Below are positions 48,010 to 59,338 of a DNA stretch of 64,000 nucleotides, one piece after another. Both the position numbers and the translations under genes were made by a program. This stretch comes from Lichina pygmaea (lineage: Eukaryota; Ascomycota; Lichinomycetes; Lichinales; Lichinaceae): contig OY730170.1 in the NCBI GenBank assembly GCA_963422465.1, positions 5,184,379 to 5,248,378 of the forward strand, given 5' to 3'. Below the pieces are notes generated by a model, which worked only from the letters and a program-made list of their open reading frames with translations, ran no database searches and was not told the DNA's origin. Position 1 is the stretch's first letter, and every line of letters begins with the position of its first letter.

Positions 48010-49513
48010 TCATATCAATTCGTTCAACCGCCCACGCACCCTCTCAAAGAGCTGTTCCCGTATTTGTTCTCTGGCGGAGTACGTTTCGCGTTCATCCCTC
48101 CATAGATCCATGTCTTCGTTCTCCTTGTGCTCGTCGTCCTCCTCCTCGCTGTCATGCTGCTGCGTATCAACACCGTCGGCCCTCGTGTGTCTCGTTGGTG
48201 CATCGCGGTGATGATGCGGATGACCGTGGTAGTGATGGGGATGCGACGGAGCTGCCTCGGTATTGTTGGTGCGTATGTTCACGTCGAGATTGTCGTCTAT
48301 CGCCCTGTCGCCGGTCGTGACAAAGGGTGTCCTCGCATGGGCTGGCCCGACGCCGCCAAGCTCAAAGGGCGAGAGAGAGAGATGTTGTCGAGTGTAGAAG
48401 ACTGCAAAGACGGCCACAGACAAGGAGAGGAGGAGCCATAGCAGGCGGAGACGGCCTTGACATTCGTTAGTAGGCTGCCGGAGGCAACGACAGAGCAGAC
48501 GAGCCGTGGTCGAGGGATACACGGAGAAGCCTCCGATGCAACCTCGCCAAGCAGGCTCAACACTCACGTTGAATCCCATCCCTCCACTGCACCTCCCGCC
48601 TCTCCCACACCGTGACCATCTCCCTGACCCGGTCCAGCCGGCCGCTGAGTTCGCCGACGCGGTCTCTGCCGTGCTTGACGCGTCTGCCGAGGCCCTCGAT
48701 CTTCTTGCGCTGCTCGCCAAAGGCGCCAAAGGCCGCCACCTGCGCCGTCACATGCCGTTCGACGTTGCGTGCCTCGTCGTCAAAGTGTCGGCTCAGCTGC
48801 GTCGTGGCGGACGAGATCTGCTGGATCGACGACAGCGTCGCTTGCAGCTTCGACAGCGACTCCAGGATCGTGTAGTACGTGTCGTCCAGCCTCCGGATCG
48901 CGGCCGTCGAGGACAGGTCGAGTCCCGCAAGCGTCGTGCTGATCGTCCTGTCACCAAGCCGGGGTCACCGGTCAGTCCGAGACGGTCTCGAAGATCTAGG
49001 AATCAAGGGACCCAACTCGTCTTGGAGCTTCCGCTGCTCCCGTAGCTTGCTCAGGCCAGCTTCCGACCGGCCGTCCGTCTGCTGCACGTTCTCGATCCAG
49101 AGTCTTGGCCGCCTGCTCGAAGTGCCTACTTCGACGTCCCGTTCCGCAAGGTCCTGGGGACACGGCTGGGCCTGGCGACCGTCGTCTCGCCCGGGGTCCG
49201 ACGACGACTGTCCCGTCTTTGCGCTCAGCACTTTCGCGGCGACTTTCGTCTCAGGCCCGGCCTTCGAAGACGCGCCGCCGGACCCGGATCCCTTCTCCTT
49301 TGCACCATGGCGATCCCTGTGGTTGTGATTAGGGTGATGGTGATGCAGATGTAGGTGCGCGTGCCGCTTGATCATCGCCGCCGGTGTTGACGTTGCGGAG
49401 CTCGTCGAGTCTGGCCGGGGCGGTGGCGTCCGTCCAGATGCGTCGTCGACGTGAGAGCTATGGTCCGCCGACGGTATGACAAGAGAAAGTCTGTGTCTCT
49501 CCCGGCCCTCCAT
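48010..49513 (-). CDS. Conserved fungal coiled-coil protein with a membrane span
   Basis: Three exons: 49513-49017, 48947-48568 and 48455-48010, giving 440 residues. The second intron has a perfect TACTAAC branch point 12 nt before its acceptor. The N-terminal third is His/Ser/Pro-rich (HLHLHHHHPNHNHRDRHG). The middle, from GLSKLREQRKLQDETISTTL to ERREVQWRDGIQ, is a long heptad-like coiled coil with RRLDDTYYTILESLSKLQAT. It is followed by RRLRLLWLLLSLSVAVFAVF, a single membrane span, then an acidic and His-rich tail. I recall this arrangement from uncharacterised Pezizomycotina proteins. No function can be assigned; the coiled coil next to a membrane anchor suggests an organelle-surface tether or adaptor, which is inference only. 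Confidence 0.75.
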
Positions 49514-49892
49514 CTTGATACCTCCTGCCACGTGAGAAGGTATACTTCCCCGGAACGTGCCTAAGCTGCCCGTGGTAGGCGCGGCCCCTTGCCGACGGTA
49601 GACGCAAAGCAGGGTCGACCTCGGGAGAGATGGTGGGGCTCGTGATCGACGTCGGCCGCAGCTTGCGGCTGAATTACGAGAGTACTATGCAGGAACCCCT
49701 CGCGCCTGCTCACAGACACCATCAAGGCCGACAAATTACTACAGCTGTACAGACGGAGCGCATGGCCCATTCAATATGATAGTAGAGAAATGTAGAAAGT
49801 CTGCCGACGTGCAAGCCGCAACGCCGCCGACATGTCGCCCTTGAGAACCACTCGACCAACGCCTCAAAATGCTCCTAGCCTAGAAAGCTAGA
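49514..49892. other. Spacer between coiled-coil gene start and CGR1 end
   Basis: 379 bp holding the promoter of the coiled-coil gene and the 3' flank of CGR1. Nothing else is recognised. Confidence 0.5.
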
Positions 49893-50319
49893 TCATGAAT
49901 TCAGCAGCTTGTTCCTCTTCTCCTTCCGCTTCAGCCGGTCCACTCTCTTGCGGTGCATCTTCTCTGCCATCTTCTCGTATCGTGCCTTCTCCTCCTTGGC
50001 GGCTCTGCGATCTTTGATGATTTTGATGCGTCTCTGAGCAGATGTTCACGATCAGACGAGTCGATCGGTCCCCAGGACGCTGATGCCAACACACCTGTCT
50101 CTCCTCCTCCTTCTCGGCCTTCATCTCCCTCTCCTTGGTCTTCACGGCTTTCTCTGCCTTTCGCACCTCCAGCCGTTGCGACCACGACGACAGACCCGCA
50201 CAAGGTCGGAAGGCGGTCTTCCGCTCGTGCCATTGCTTTCCTGATATGGTCAGACCGTCGTCTCCAATGTCAATCATCGGCTTACCGTTCTTTCGCGCTC
50301 CATCCACGGCGACAGCCAT
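49893..50319 (-). CDS. CGR1: rRNA-processing protein Cgr1
   Basis: Three exons: 50319-50286, 50240-50095 and 50033-49893, giving 106 residues, the family's usual size. Joined, the start reads [20 protein letters not shown] and continues [20 protein letters not shown]. The rest is a long, highly charged helix of Lys/Arg/Glu, with [20 protein letters not shown] and the ending [13 protein letters not shown], which are Cgr1 hallmarks. Cgr1 acts in the nucleolus in 60S ribosomal subunit maturation. It is divergent from ORT1 with 245 bp between the two start codons. The identity is firm. Confidence 0.93.
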
Positions 50320-50564
50320 CGTCTGCTCACCACGCTCTCGATCAATCTCCTCGGAAGTTGTGGGCCTTCCTGAGGAGGAAGGGGGGTGGGGGCTGACGTA
50401 ATCACATCTCGGAAAATCCTTTTGCCGGCGGCTGCCCCTCTGGTGTTCCTCGCCGCCTACACCAAACCTAAACCCTCTTCTGGTCAACATCGAGGATGTT
50501 CCCCGCCGTGCCCGCCAAGGAACTCAGCGGGCTCGAGTAGTGCGCCGGAGGACATCATCGTTGG
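50320..50564. promoter_or_regulatory. Shared upstream region of CGR1 and ORT1
   Basis: The 245 bp between divergent start codons must serve both genes. No named binding site is evident. Confidence 0.55.
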
Positions 50565-51778
50565 ATGGAAGCTGCCACAGACGCGACCTCGACAAGAGGC
50601 CTGCCGTCGACGGCAGTGACCGTCCGACCGGAGTCCAACAGCAGGTATGGAGCCAATGCGACCAAGGATATTGTCTTTGGCTCGGTGTGTGCTCCGTAGA
50701 CCGGCACATGGACTTCCTCGGGGACTAACACGACGCAGTTGGCTGGCTTGGTCGGCAAGATTGTCGAATATCCATTCGACACGGTCAAGGTTCGCCTGCA
50801 GTCGCAGCCGGATACTCGACCAGCCCTCTACAGCGGCCCCCTCGATTGCTTCAGGAAATCGCTGCACCATGAAGGCTTGCGCGGCCTGTATCGGGGCGTG
50901 AGCGCCCCGCTGGTTGGCGCTGCCGCAGAGTCGAGTAGCCTGTTCTTCAGCGTATGCTCTCCAACACTCGGTCTTGATTCGCGTCGGGCAAGCCAGTGGC
51001 TGAGTTGGGGTCGTGCCAGTACAACGTCGCCAAAGACGTCCTTCAATCGACCCTCTATGGCTCGTCCTTGCCTCCGACGTTCGAGCTGCCACTGGCAATG
51101 CTAGTCGGCTGTGGCGCGGCCTCGGGAGCCTTTACGTCTCTGGTCTTGACGCCGATAGAGCTCGTCAAATGTCAGATGCAGGTGCCCGTCCGGCCAGTCT
51201 GTGCTGTCGCACAGCAGGCGCAAGCGCCCCTTGCGCGTCCGGGTCCGCTGGCCATTGTCGGCTCGATCTATCGTCGCTACGGAGTGCTTGGATTCTGGCA
51301 CGGGCAGCTGGGGACCTTTATCCGTGAAGCAGGGGGTTCGGCGGCGTGGTTCGGCAGCTACGAAGCGGTGCTCATCCTGTTTCGTCGGTTCGCCTCGGGA
51401 CAACCTTCGTCGGCGACGACAGCGGAGTCCATCTCTCATTCCGGCAGCGCGTCCGGCCCTTCCTCCCCGGCAATCTACCAACAGCTCCTCGGCGGCGCCG
51501 TGGCCGGGATGAGCTACAACTTCATCTGCTTCCCCGCCGACACGATCAAATCCCGCATGCAGACCGAACAGCCTACCCTGTCGTCGTCCCCTTCCTCGTC
51601 CCATCACCGTGCCAGGGACAGCGAGCGAAAGTCGTTCCGGCACGTGGCCGGCGCCTTGTACCGACAACAGGGGCTGCGAGGCTTCTACGTCGGCTGCGGT
51701 ATCACCGTGCTGCGTTCGGCCCCGAGTTCGGCGCTCATCTTCACTCTGTACGAGGGGCTCAAGGAAAGATTTGGATGA
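50565..51778 (+). CDS. ORT1: Mitochondrial ornithine/basic amino acid carrier
   Basis: Three exons: 50565-50684, 50739-50951 and 51020-51778, giving 363 residues, with phase-0 introns of 54 and 68 bp. Three mitochondrial-carrier repeats are visible, each with its signature: [23 protein letters not shown] and [31 protein letters not shown], then [15 protein letters not shown], is the ARG-13/Ort1 style. The carrier exchanges ornithine and related basic amino acids across the inner membrane and links the mitochondrial and cytosolic parts of arginine synthesis. A Ser-rich loop (SSSPSSSHH) lies in repeat three. Family membership is certain; substrate is inferred from similarity. Confidence 0.9.
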
Positions 51779-52591
51779 AAAAACCTGCACGTCAGCAACG
51801 CTCTCCTTTCTTTCACCGACCGAGATTACGATAGGACCCTTTTCATCTACCTGGACATGACGAGACCCTCGATCGACCTGTGGACTTGAGCATGAAAATC
51901 ACCATATAGCGCAGACCCCCACATCTTCCTTGACGTTCTCAACCCAATAAACCCCTTCTCCCTCCATCGACACAACTTTGGACGAGAGACGAGCTAGTCT
52001 TTACTCTTATCGTAACTTATAAACTCCACTAACCCCCCCTTTCCCCACGAAAGGAAAAAACTTGTCGTTTCAGGTCCGTCTGTTCGACGACTGAGTAAAA
52101 AAGGTCCGTCTAGCCTTCTCCATCTTTTACATTTCACAGCAAATCACAGCTGAAGCTCCGTCTCCATCATCATCATCATCATCATCACCATCGTCGCCGT
52201 CATCACGACAAGCTAGTCTCTTCGTGTATATCCCCCTCTGCTCGTAGCCTTTCTCTCTCTCCCCCTCCCGATTTTCTTGTCGTATTTCCAGTTCTCCCCC
52301 CCCCTTTTTTTTTTGGGCATATACCCATCCGAAAATACGTTCGCGTCGACCACGTTCGCTACTCTCTTCTAGACATCCCAACTTTTTTTTGGGGGGGGGG
52401 GGAGATTGGCTTTCCATGGCCACCTCACCTTCGTCGGCGGTGAATATTTAAAGTCCGGTAGCTCTTGCCCGTGTGTCTCTCGTGAGATTCGGTAGGCTCT
52501 CTCTGATCGTCTCCAATCCACGTGTTGGCCAAACGGCGGGACCATTCTCCCCCCTCCCTCCGTTCCACGCTCCCCGTGCATGTTGGTCCCG
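51779..52591. other. Convergent spacer ORT1/AlkB-like
   Basis: About 0.8 kb with an ATC run near 52164-52188, pyrimidine-rich stretches and a T8-G12 run at 52383-52402. It holds the 3' regions of both genes and no other gene. Confidence 0.6.
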
Positions 52592-54267
52592 TCATTCTTT
52601 CGTACGATCCCACAGCTTCATCTCCCCAGCGCCATCGTCCCAGCGAAACACTGGACTGTCCTCGCGGCCGACGTTGTACCGGTAATAGTTCTGCGTGCCG
52701 GCCGGCGCCAGCGCCTTTCGGAACGTGATGTTGATGCGGCCCTTCTCGGCGCCAAAGACGGCGGCGGCGGCGGCGTCTCCCTTGCGCTTCGGAATGCTGT
52801 GCAGCCAGTGCGACTGCGTGGCTCCGCGCATCAGGACCATGGCGCCGCACGCTAGAGATAGTTTCAGCTGCGGCAGCGGAGTCGAGCCTTTGCCGCTCGC
52901 CCTGTCGAGCTGCTTCGCGATGTTGTCCGACGGGGGTTCTGTTGGCCGGGGGGACCTCGTGTTTTCGACCGGTTTGTGGCGCATCAGGAAATCTCTCTTG
53001 GCGCCGAGCGAGAAGGACGCGATGACCGGGTGCTTGCCCAGAAACTGCTCGTCGTCCGAGTGATACGATATGCTGTCGTTGCCCGAGGCGTAGTAGTTGA
53101 CGAGGCAGAAGTTGAAGGCCTCGCCTGTTTGCAGCTCGACGTTCTGTTTGCCCTCATCGAGGCAGCCGGACGTCATGAGCAGACTTTCAGATTTTTCGCC
53201 TGAGGTCCGGGGGAAATGCATGATGGTCTTTTTTTTGTCTCCTTGTATAGCCCAAAGCTTGCGGGTGGGACGGAGTCCGCAACGAGATGGCTGTAGAGCA
53301 ATCGGAATCTCTCGCGGACGGACTGACCTTGCGTAGAGCATCCAGACACTGCGGGATGGGTCTGGGACGACAGCCTCTGTATCGATCGGCCGGAGCCGGT
53401 CTCGCCGTGGCAGCGTCGACCACGTCCCCGGACTCGGTGAAGCGCGATGTCTCGTCGACTCCGAAGACCGTCGTACTAAAGTATCATTCGTTGGCATTTT
53501 GGTGTGTGGAAACCCGCCAGCTCTTGGGAACGTCTGCGTCTAGACTCTCGTGGATTTATCGAAAGGGAAGTCGAAGGAGAAAGAAGTGCAAATAGATACA
53601 ACGTCATGTAGCTATCTGATGTCGAGATCCAATACCGGTACTCGAGAAGAAGAAAGACAACATCAAGAAAGACCACGTACAACCGAGGTGTCTTGACGTT
53701 GATCACCGCGCTACCACCTCTCTGGATGGCGTACTCGACGCGATAGAAGAACAGCTCTCTGCGCAAGAACGCAAAGTAGGCATCTCCAATTGTCTTGGCG
53801 AGATACGGCTGGAAGTAGAGCAGGTCGAGATGAGGTTGATCATCGATGACCCGGCCACGAGAGGCGGGGATCGTGACGAGGCCAGCTGTCCCTTGGCCTG
53901 GGTCATGAGCGCAGGAAGATCCATCCAAGCTCCCAGATTCAGGCGTGGAGCCTAGGAAGAGGGACAGGATGTGCTGGGGTAGGGCGCGGACGGGGAAGGG
54001 ATAGGTTTTGTGTGCTGATGGGGGGATGTTATCGATTCCTGTACCGGTACCGTAGAATCCGCAGGTGGTGATTTTAGAGGGTAGTGATACTGATGGTACT
54101 GCTGTGTCAGGTGTGGTAGCAGTGGTAGTAGTGGTAGCAGTAGTGGTAGTATCAGTAGCAGTAGCAATATCAGCAGCAGCAGCGGTAGTAGAAGAGAGCA
54201 CGTCTTGAGACCTAGTCTTCTTTGCAGATGGCTGGAAGAAATGGTCGATACCTCGCTTGTTGGCCAT
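52592..54267 (-). CDS. AlkB-like 2-oxoglutarate/Fe(II) dioxygenase (DNA repair type)
   Basis: Exon 1 is 54267-53681, exon 2 53475-53328, and the last exon ends at 52592. The acceptor before the last exon is not settled; 53257 (CGCAAG/CTT) keeps the frame. That would give about 466 residues. AlkB homologues of the ALKBH2/3 type remove alkyl groups from N1-methyladenine and N3-methylcytosine. The N-terminus MANKRGIDHFFQPSAKKTR resembles a PCNA-binding PIP box (Q/IxxFF type), fitting work at replication forks. The catalytic core has AFNFCLVNYYASGNDSISYH and SDDEQFLG with the first His and Asp iron ligands, WLHSIPKRKG with the second His, and GRINITFRKA with the Arg that holds 2-oxoglutarate. A Thr-rich tract lies at about 35-55. 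Confidence 0.88.
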
Positions 54268-55134
54268 TGGTCTTGTTCGCCAGCTGCAACACCAGCTGCG
54301 CGTAGCGCCTAGCTAGGCACAGTGTCGGGCCTTGTGTGCTGTACGTAGCTCTGGTTTGACGGTGGTAGGAGCCTGTGCTACAGTACGCTTGTAGAACTGA
54401 GGTGGGGTAAGCAAGTCTAGGCCTTGATTTGGTGCTATACTGTAACGTAACGTACTGTAATACGTACGCTGATTTCAAGCATTTACGTACAGTACGTAAC
54501 CAGGGTACGTAGGAACATGTTTGGACGTACTGATACGTACGTACTACGGTACAGTGGGGATTGGTAAGTGTTAGAAAAAGAGTTCTTGTGACTTTTGTAG
54601 TTCCTTCTGAATATTTGGTTCATCCGTCACCTGCTCACAGAAGTATGAAAGACTTCCTCCAGCTTGCAGACTTCTGACCAGCTCCGTAGTGGCCTAGAAG
54701 CTCTGATCGCTCAGGTGGTGCGAGTTTTTTGCGTGGAGTCTCCCTGAGTCGAGGCATTGGTTGGTGGTTGCACGTAGAGTGGGGAGTCGAGAGAGACTAC
54801 GTCCCGTACCGCGAAAGTTGTGAGAAAACTTGTTCTAGCACTTACCGATCCCCACTGTAGCAGGCTCATCACCCTCGTCAGTCAGCCAGAGACATCGCCG
54901 TAACTACGCACGCTAGGCGCAGCCGCGAGCAAAGCAGCATGTTTAGTCAGCATTGAATTGCATCCTACGAGGTACAAATGTACTTAGGTACGGAAGTACA
55001 TACGTACTGTACCTCGTAATACGTACGTTCCGTACGTGGGTCCTGTTATCACGACACCACACTTTGTTAGCACGACCCTACCCGTGCCTTGGAGGACTCG
55101 GTACCCTCGTACCTCCCGCTCCCTTGCCAGCTCG
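54268..55134. other. Spacer before the transposon nest
   Basis: Contains GTAC-palindrome clusters at about 54437-54560 and 54975-55040 and no recognisable gene. To its right the DNA becomes A+T-richer. Confidence 0.55.
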
Positions 55135-55168
55135 GTCAGGACACCCTTACTTCGTAAGGGTGTCTGAC
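55135..55168. repeat. Hairpin-forming inverted repeat
   Basis: GTCAGGACACCCTTAC is followed after TTC by GTAAGGGTGTCTGAC, a stem of about 15 bp with one bulge. It lies just left of the Fot1-like transposon and could be part of its end. Confidence 0.75.
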
Positions 55169-55199
55169 AGCGCAACGGTGTGGACAGCGCAACAGTCCC

Positions 55200-55680
55200 A
55201 CACAAAATTAACCCAAATCAGTGTCGACAACCTTCAAACCACGATAACTTTTCAACAACATAGTCAAATTGTACGCTGAAGTTGAGGATCGCATCCAGGA
55301 GGCTCTTGGTTCCATCCTCCCCGACACAGAGTTCTCAATCCCTGAATTAGCTAGCAAATTTGATGTTCCTGTACGACACCTTGAAAATCACCTCAAAGGT
55401 ACCCCATCTTGAAATGCCCAGATTCCGGCGAACAGAAAGCTCTGTCCAGCTGAACAAGCTGCTGTCTGTCACTACATTGATAGACTTGATCAGCTAGGAC
55501 TGTGTGTTAGGCCACAAATGCTTTATAACTGTGCTAATGTCATCTTGGCATGGAACCACGACAGAGATGATCCTCCCCCTACAGTGAGCTCTTGATGGAC
55601 TTGAAGATTTCTGGATTGTCATCCCGAGTACTTTGTACAAAAGCAGAAGGCAACAGATCTAAAGTGGAAAGTTGCCAACA
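55200..55680 (+). pseudogene. Fot1/pogo-like DNA transposase, N-terminal part
   Basis: Plus-strand sequence reads as a pogo-type transposase start: IQEALGSILPDTEFSIPELA and ASKFDVPVRHLENHLKG (helix-turn-helix), LCPAEQAAVCHYIDRLDQLG, then RFLDCHPEYFVQKQKATDLK. Stops after GTPS (about 55410) and within VSSxWT (about 55595) show it is dead. The frame is cut at 55680 by the LINE and resumes at 58050. Confidence 0.8.
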
Positions 55681-55692
55681 ATGCTGAGTCAA
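55681..55692. repeat. Left target-site duplication of the LINE
   Basis: ATGCTGAGTCAA here is identical to 58050-58061 on the other side of the LINE. Confidence 0.92.
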
Positions 55693-58049
55693 TTTTTATT
55701 TTTATTTCATTTTATTCTTACTCTGATTTGGCTGGTGAGCCATGCAGAACTTCTAGATACATGCTTGTTTTCCCAGAAAACCTTTGAAGAAATAAAAACT
55801 GAGACTTGGGTAAGACTAGAGAATTATCTGGAAGAATATGCAGTGTCTGGAGAAAATAAAATCACAGAGATGATAGGTTTTCTGGCAAGAGTTGGTGTGC
55901 TAAGTTGAACTGGTCTAGTCTTTTCAAAGACATAAACCAGACAAGAAATTCTTTAAGCACTTTAGGCTTTTGAAGTAAAGTAGAGAAATTGTAGGAAAGA
56001 AAAGTGGCTTGCTGTCTTTGAGTAAGAAACTTGTTACAAGAGAAAGTGATATGTTAAGCAGTCTCTTCTCCAAAACCACAGGAACATAGAGGGGATTGGG
56101 AGTCTGGAACATTTGCTCTGAAAAGAAAGCTGGCTAGTCCTATCCTTGCTGATAGAATCTGCAAGTAAAGACTAGCTTCAGCTTTTCTCAAGTCTTTGAA
56201 AACTTTAAGATTTTTCCTTTGGGGTAGTCTGCAAAATAGCTCCCAGACTGGAGAACACTTCTGTCTGTTTGCCTGCCATCTGGCTTCCCACTCTTTCTGA
56301 AACACTTCTTGAAATTGTTTCTTAGAGTAATCTTGGTTAGTGGTTAGTTCTTCTAGCCATCTTGCTTTCCAGTTAGGTGTGACAGTAGACAGAGACTTTG
56401 GAGGTGTTCTCAGAGTAGAAACAAAAATAGTGATCTGGGAAAAGAGCTTATAAAGAAGTGAGGAGAGAGGATTAGAAGAAGTATTAGAAAAATAGAAAGA
56501 TTGTAGGAAAGTTGCTGTTCTGAATTTGAAATAAAGATCAAGAGGTGGTAGGAATAGTTCTCCTTCAATAAGAAATGTAGGAGTAGCTTTAAAGACACCT
56601 CCTATAGTTTTTAGACACTTAGTCTGGAAAAGATTTAGAGAAGAAATATTAGAAGGTTTTTTGTGGGGATTAAACCAGACTCCTACTGCATAGCTGAGAA
56701 GTGATCTCAGTATTGCAGTGTAGACAAGTCTAGCAGAGAGAACAGGTAGACCCCATGTAGAAAAAGTAGTTCTGGAAAGTGCTGAGAAAAACTTGGAAGC
56801 TTTCTGTAACATGATTTTCTGGTGTTTTTTCCAGAGAAGCTTGGAATCATAGTGTAGTCCCAGAATACGCACTTCTTCCTTAGGCTGTAGTACTACTTCT
56901 CCAAGTCTTAGACTGAGCTGAAGATTATCTGTTCTTCTTCTAGAAAAATAGAGAAGTTCATACTTTTCAGGTGCAAACTTCATTCCATGTTTTCTTGCCC
57001 AGTCTAAACACTTGGAGTGAGTAGACTTTAGCTTCAGGAGATTGCTTTTAAGAGAAGGGGAAAATGCCAGAAGGTTTGTATCATCTGCAAAGCCCAGAGC
57101 TGATACATCTTTCTCTGGTGTATGAACAATATTATGAAGATCTGAAATATAGAAAAGAAATAAAATAGAAGAGAGAGGTGAACCTTGGGGAACTCCACAG
57201 TGTACTGGAAAAAGAGAAGACTCTGAATCATCAAAAACAAGAGAGGTTTTTCTTTGGGTAGTGAAAGAAAAGATCCAGTTAACAAACTAGCTGGGAATTC
57301 CTTTTCTCTCCAGGATTTTCTTGAGAATTTCTGGCAGAACTCTATCATAAGCTCCTGAGATATCCAGAGAAAGAAGACTGGCTACCATTCCTTCCTTCCA
57401 GACTTTTTTAACTTGGGAAGTGAGTAGAAATAGTGCAGACTCAGTTGATCTTCCTTTTCTGAAGCCCATCTGGATTTCTGGTAGTAGGTTTTCTTTCTCT
57501 GCCAGTTCACTTAGCTTTGTGGCTGCCAGAGCTTCCATCAGCTTCCCAATTGTGTTGAGAAGTGCTATTGGCCTCCAAGCTTTGGCATAGCAATAGGATT
57601 CTTTGCTAGGCTTTCTCAAGCATATTGTTCTGGCTGCTTTGTATCTGTCAGGGAAATATTCTAGCTTCCAGCAGGCCTCCAGAACTTTGGCTATCTTTTC
57701 ATTGAAAGAGTCTCCTAATACCTTTAGAAATCCATTGGGTAGAGTATCTTTCCCAGGAGCTGTAAAAGGTTTTTTCTTTTTCAGAATATTGTGAATATCT
57801 TCTTTGGAGATTTCCTGAGATAGCTGGTGTTGTTGGTGGTTGGCTGGCTGGTCCTGGGATTCTGGTGCTGGCTGGAGAGGTAGAGGGAAGAACTGGGTTT
57901 TGAATACTTCTACTTTTTCTGTGAAAGTTCTGGCAGTTTCTCCATCTTGCTTTGTGAGCTCTGGAACAATTGGAAGTTCTGGTGGTTTACCAGCTTTTTC
58001 TTTACCCCACTTGGCTATTTTCCAGTGCTTTTATGTTTCAGCCAGGTTC
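55693..58049 (-). mobile_element. 5'-truncated LINE (non-LTR retrotransposon), inserted in the Fot1-like element
   Basis: Read on the minus strand it encodes the C-terminal half of an ORF2-type reverse transcriptase: RPIALLNTIGKLMEALAATK, MGFRKGRSTESALFLLTSQV, SLLSLDISGAYDRV, VHCGVPQGSPLSSILFLFYI and LGFADDTNLLAF with the catalytic Asp pair, then a C-terminal Cys region (CSCGFGEET). At least two in-frame stops are seen, near 57288 (after KGIPS) and 56053 (after GEETA). The 3' end is a GGCT/AGCC hairpin and an A-rich tail (T-rich on the plus strand) next to the 12-bp target duplication. No endonuclease or ORF1 is present, so it is truncated by about half or more. Tad1-like is a guess. Confidence 0.9.
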
Positions 58050-58262
58050 ATGCTGAGTCAATAGAAGAATGGTTCAAAGATTTCCATTCTACATACCTAG
58101 AGAAAGGTATCCAGCCCAGTGACTGCTGGAATATGGACAAGTCAGGATTTCAGATAGGTATAGGAAGGAATCAGAAGATCATCACCAAGGACATTTGCCG
58201 GCAGTCCTACATTGGAAGTGCCAGCAATCGTGAGCTGGTTGTTGCAGTCCATACTGTACTGT
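58050..58262 (+). pseudogene. Fot1/pogo-like DNA transposase, DDE-domain part
   Basis: Resumes straight after the LINE with the duplicated ATGCTGAGTCAA: SIEEWFKDFHSTYLEKGIQP, then SDCWNMDKSGFQIGIGRNQK with the first catalytic Asp of the DDE domain (WNMDxxGF, typical of pogo/Fot1), and SNRELVVAVHTV. After that the similarity stops, so the rest of the transposase and the right terminal repeat are missing or replaced. Confidence 0.8.
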
Positions 58263-58740
58263 CCTATCCGAGTATAGGATTAGGGCGAGAGGTGGAAGGC
58301 GGGTTGGTTCTCGCAGGAGAGGAGTGTCAAGGAGTGCGAAGGGGTTTGGTGGAACGTGGTGGTGGTGACACCTGATCAATGGCTTCGTACAAAAGGATTG
58401 TATTGAAGTAGATCTAGTTGTCTGGATCACAACATAAGTTGAAGACAATTGTTCTATAAAGGAACTATCACTGGACTATATAGTGCTGGCCTGTCAAGAT
58501 GATCAAGATTGTCTCAACAGTCTTGACGTCAAGACAGGTGAGATTGTCTCAACAGTCCCACCATGTTATGCATCCTGCATCGAGACAGGTGAGATTGTCT
58601 TGATACTTCATGCATGCTGCGTCAAGACTGGTGAGATTGTCTTGATGCTTCATACATGCTGTGTCAAGACTGGTGAGATTGTCTTGATACTTCATGCATG
58701 CTGCGTCAAGACTCCCGTGTGTGTCTTGACAGTCATGTGA
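58263..58740. repeat. 42-bp minisatellite and flanking unassigned DNA
   Basis: From about 58529 to 58720 a 42-bp unit (GTCAAGACTGGTGAGATTGT, then CTTGATGCTTCATACATGCT) is repeated about four to five times with few changes. Before it lies about 250 bp that I cannot assign. Confidence 0.85.
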
Positions 58741-59338
58741 CCCCTTGTTGGTTGGTCACTTGACTTCCATGATGTCCTCTTGCCTGGCCTGCGGCCTGAT
58801 TGCCTATAAATAAGTGGCTCCCATTCCCTGGGTTGTAACACTACCCTCCTCTCCTTCATTCATCATCCTGATGAATTCTTGAGTATGTCTGCAAAATCAC
58901 GTGCCTCTGCTTACTGAAAATAACTGGTAGCCCAGATCTGTGATCATAACTTTGTGTTGCTTGCTCTGTGTGACTTCTGTGTTTTGAACCACAAGCCCTG
59001 CTTCTGAATGTCTGACAACAACAATAAGTTGAAGTGCGCTGAATGCACTTATCGTGGGAAGTCCTGTGTGTCACTTTCTTGGGAGTCACTCAACATGACT
59101 CAAGATAACCTTCGCGAGGATTTGGCTGTTGACAAGGCCAAGCGGGATGCTCTTGTTGAGCAGCTTGCCAAACTGCAGGCCTGTGTGTCCTGAAAGTGAA
59201 AGGTTCTTGAGGGTGCTGAGAGTCAAGCGAAGAAGAAGCTCCAGTGCCTTGTTGCTGAAATAGAGGTGGATGGTGAAGATTTATCAGCGACAGTCATTGA
59301 CACGTCCACGCTGCAGGCCGAGCTGTTCAGTCCTGCTT
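58741..59338 (+). mobile_element. Transposon-associated leader and short open frame, fossil
   Basis: A TATAAATAAG box (about 58805) is followed by a short open frame starting at 59008 (MSDNNNKLKCAECTYRGKSC) with Cys pairs and then a coiled-coil-like stretch. I recall frames of this kind near retroelements in fungal genomes but cannot name the family. It is interrupted, and stops being recognisable where the chromodomain element begins. Element class uncertain. Confidence 0.4.

Noticed and set aside
58529-58720. Regular repeats considered as a CRISPR-like array
   Set aside because: The 42-bp units are directly adjacent with no unique spacers, and the genome is eukaryotic.
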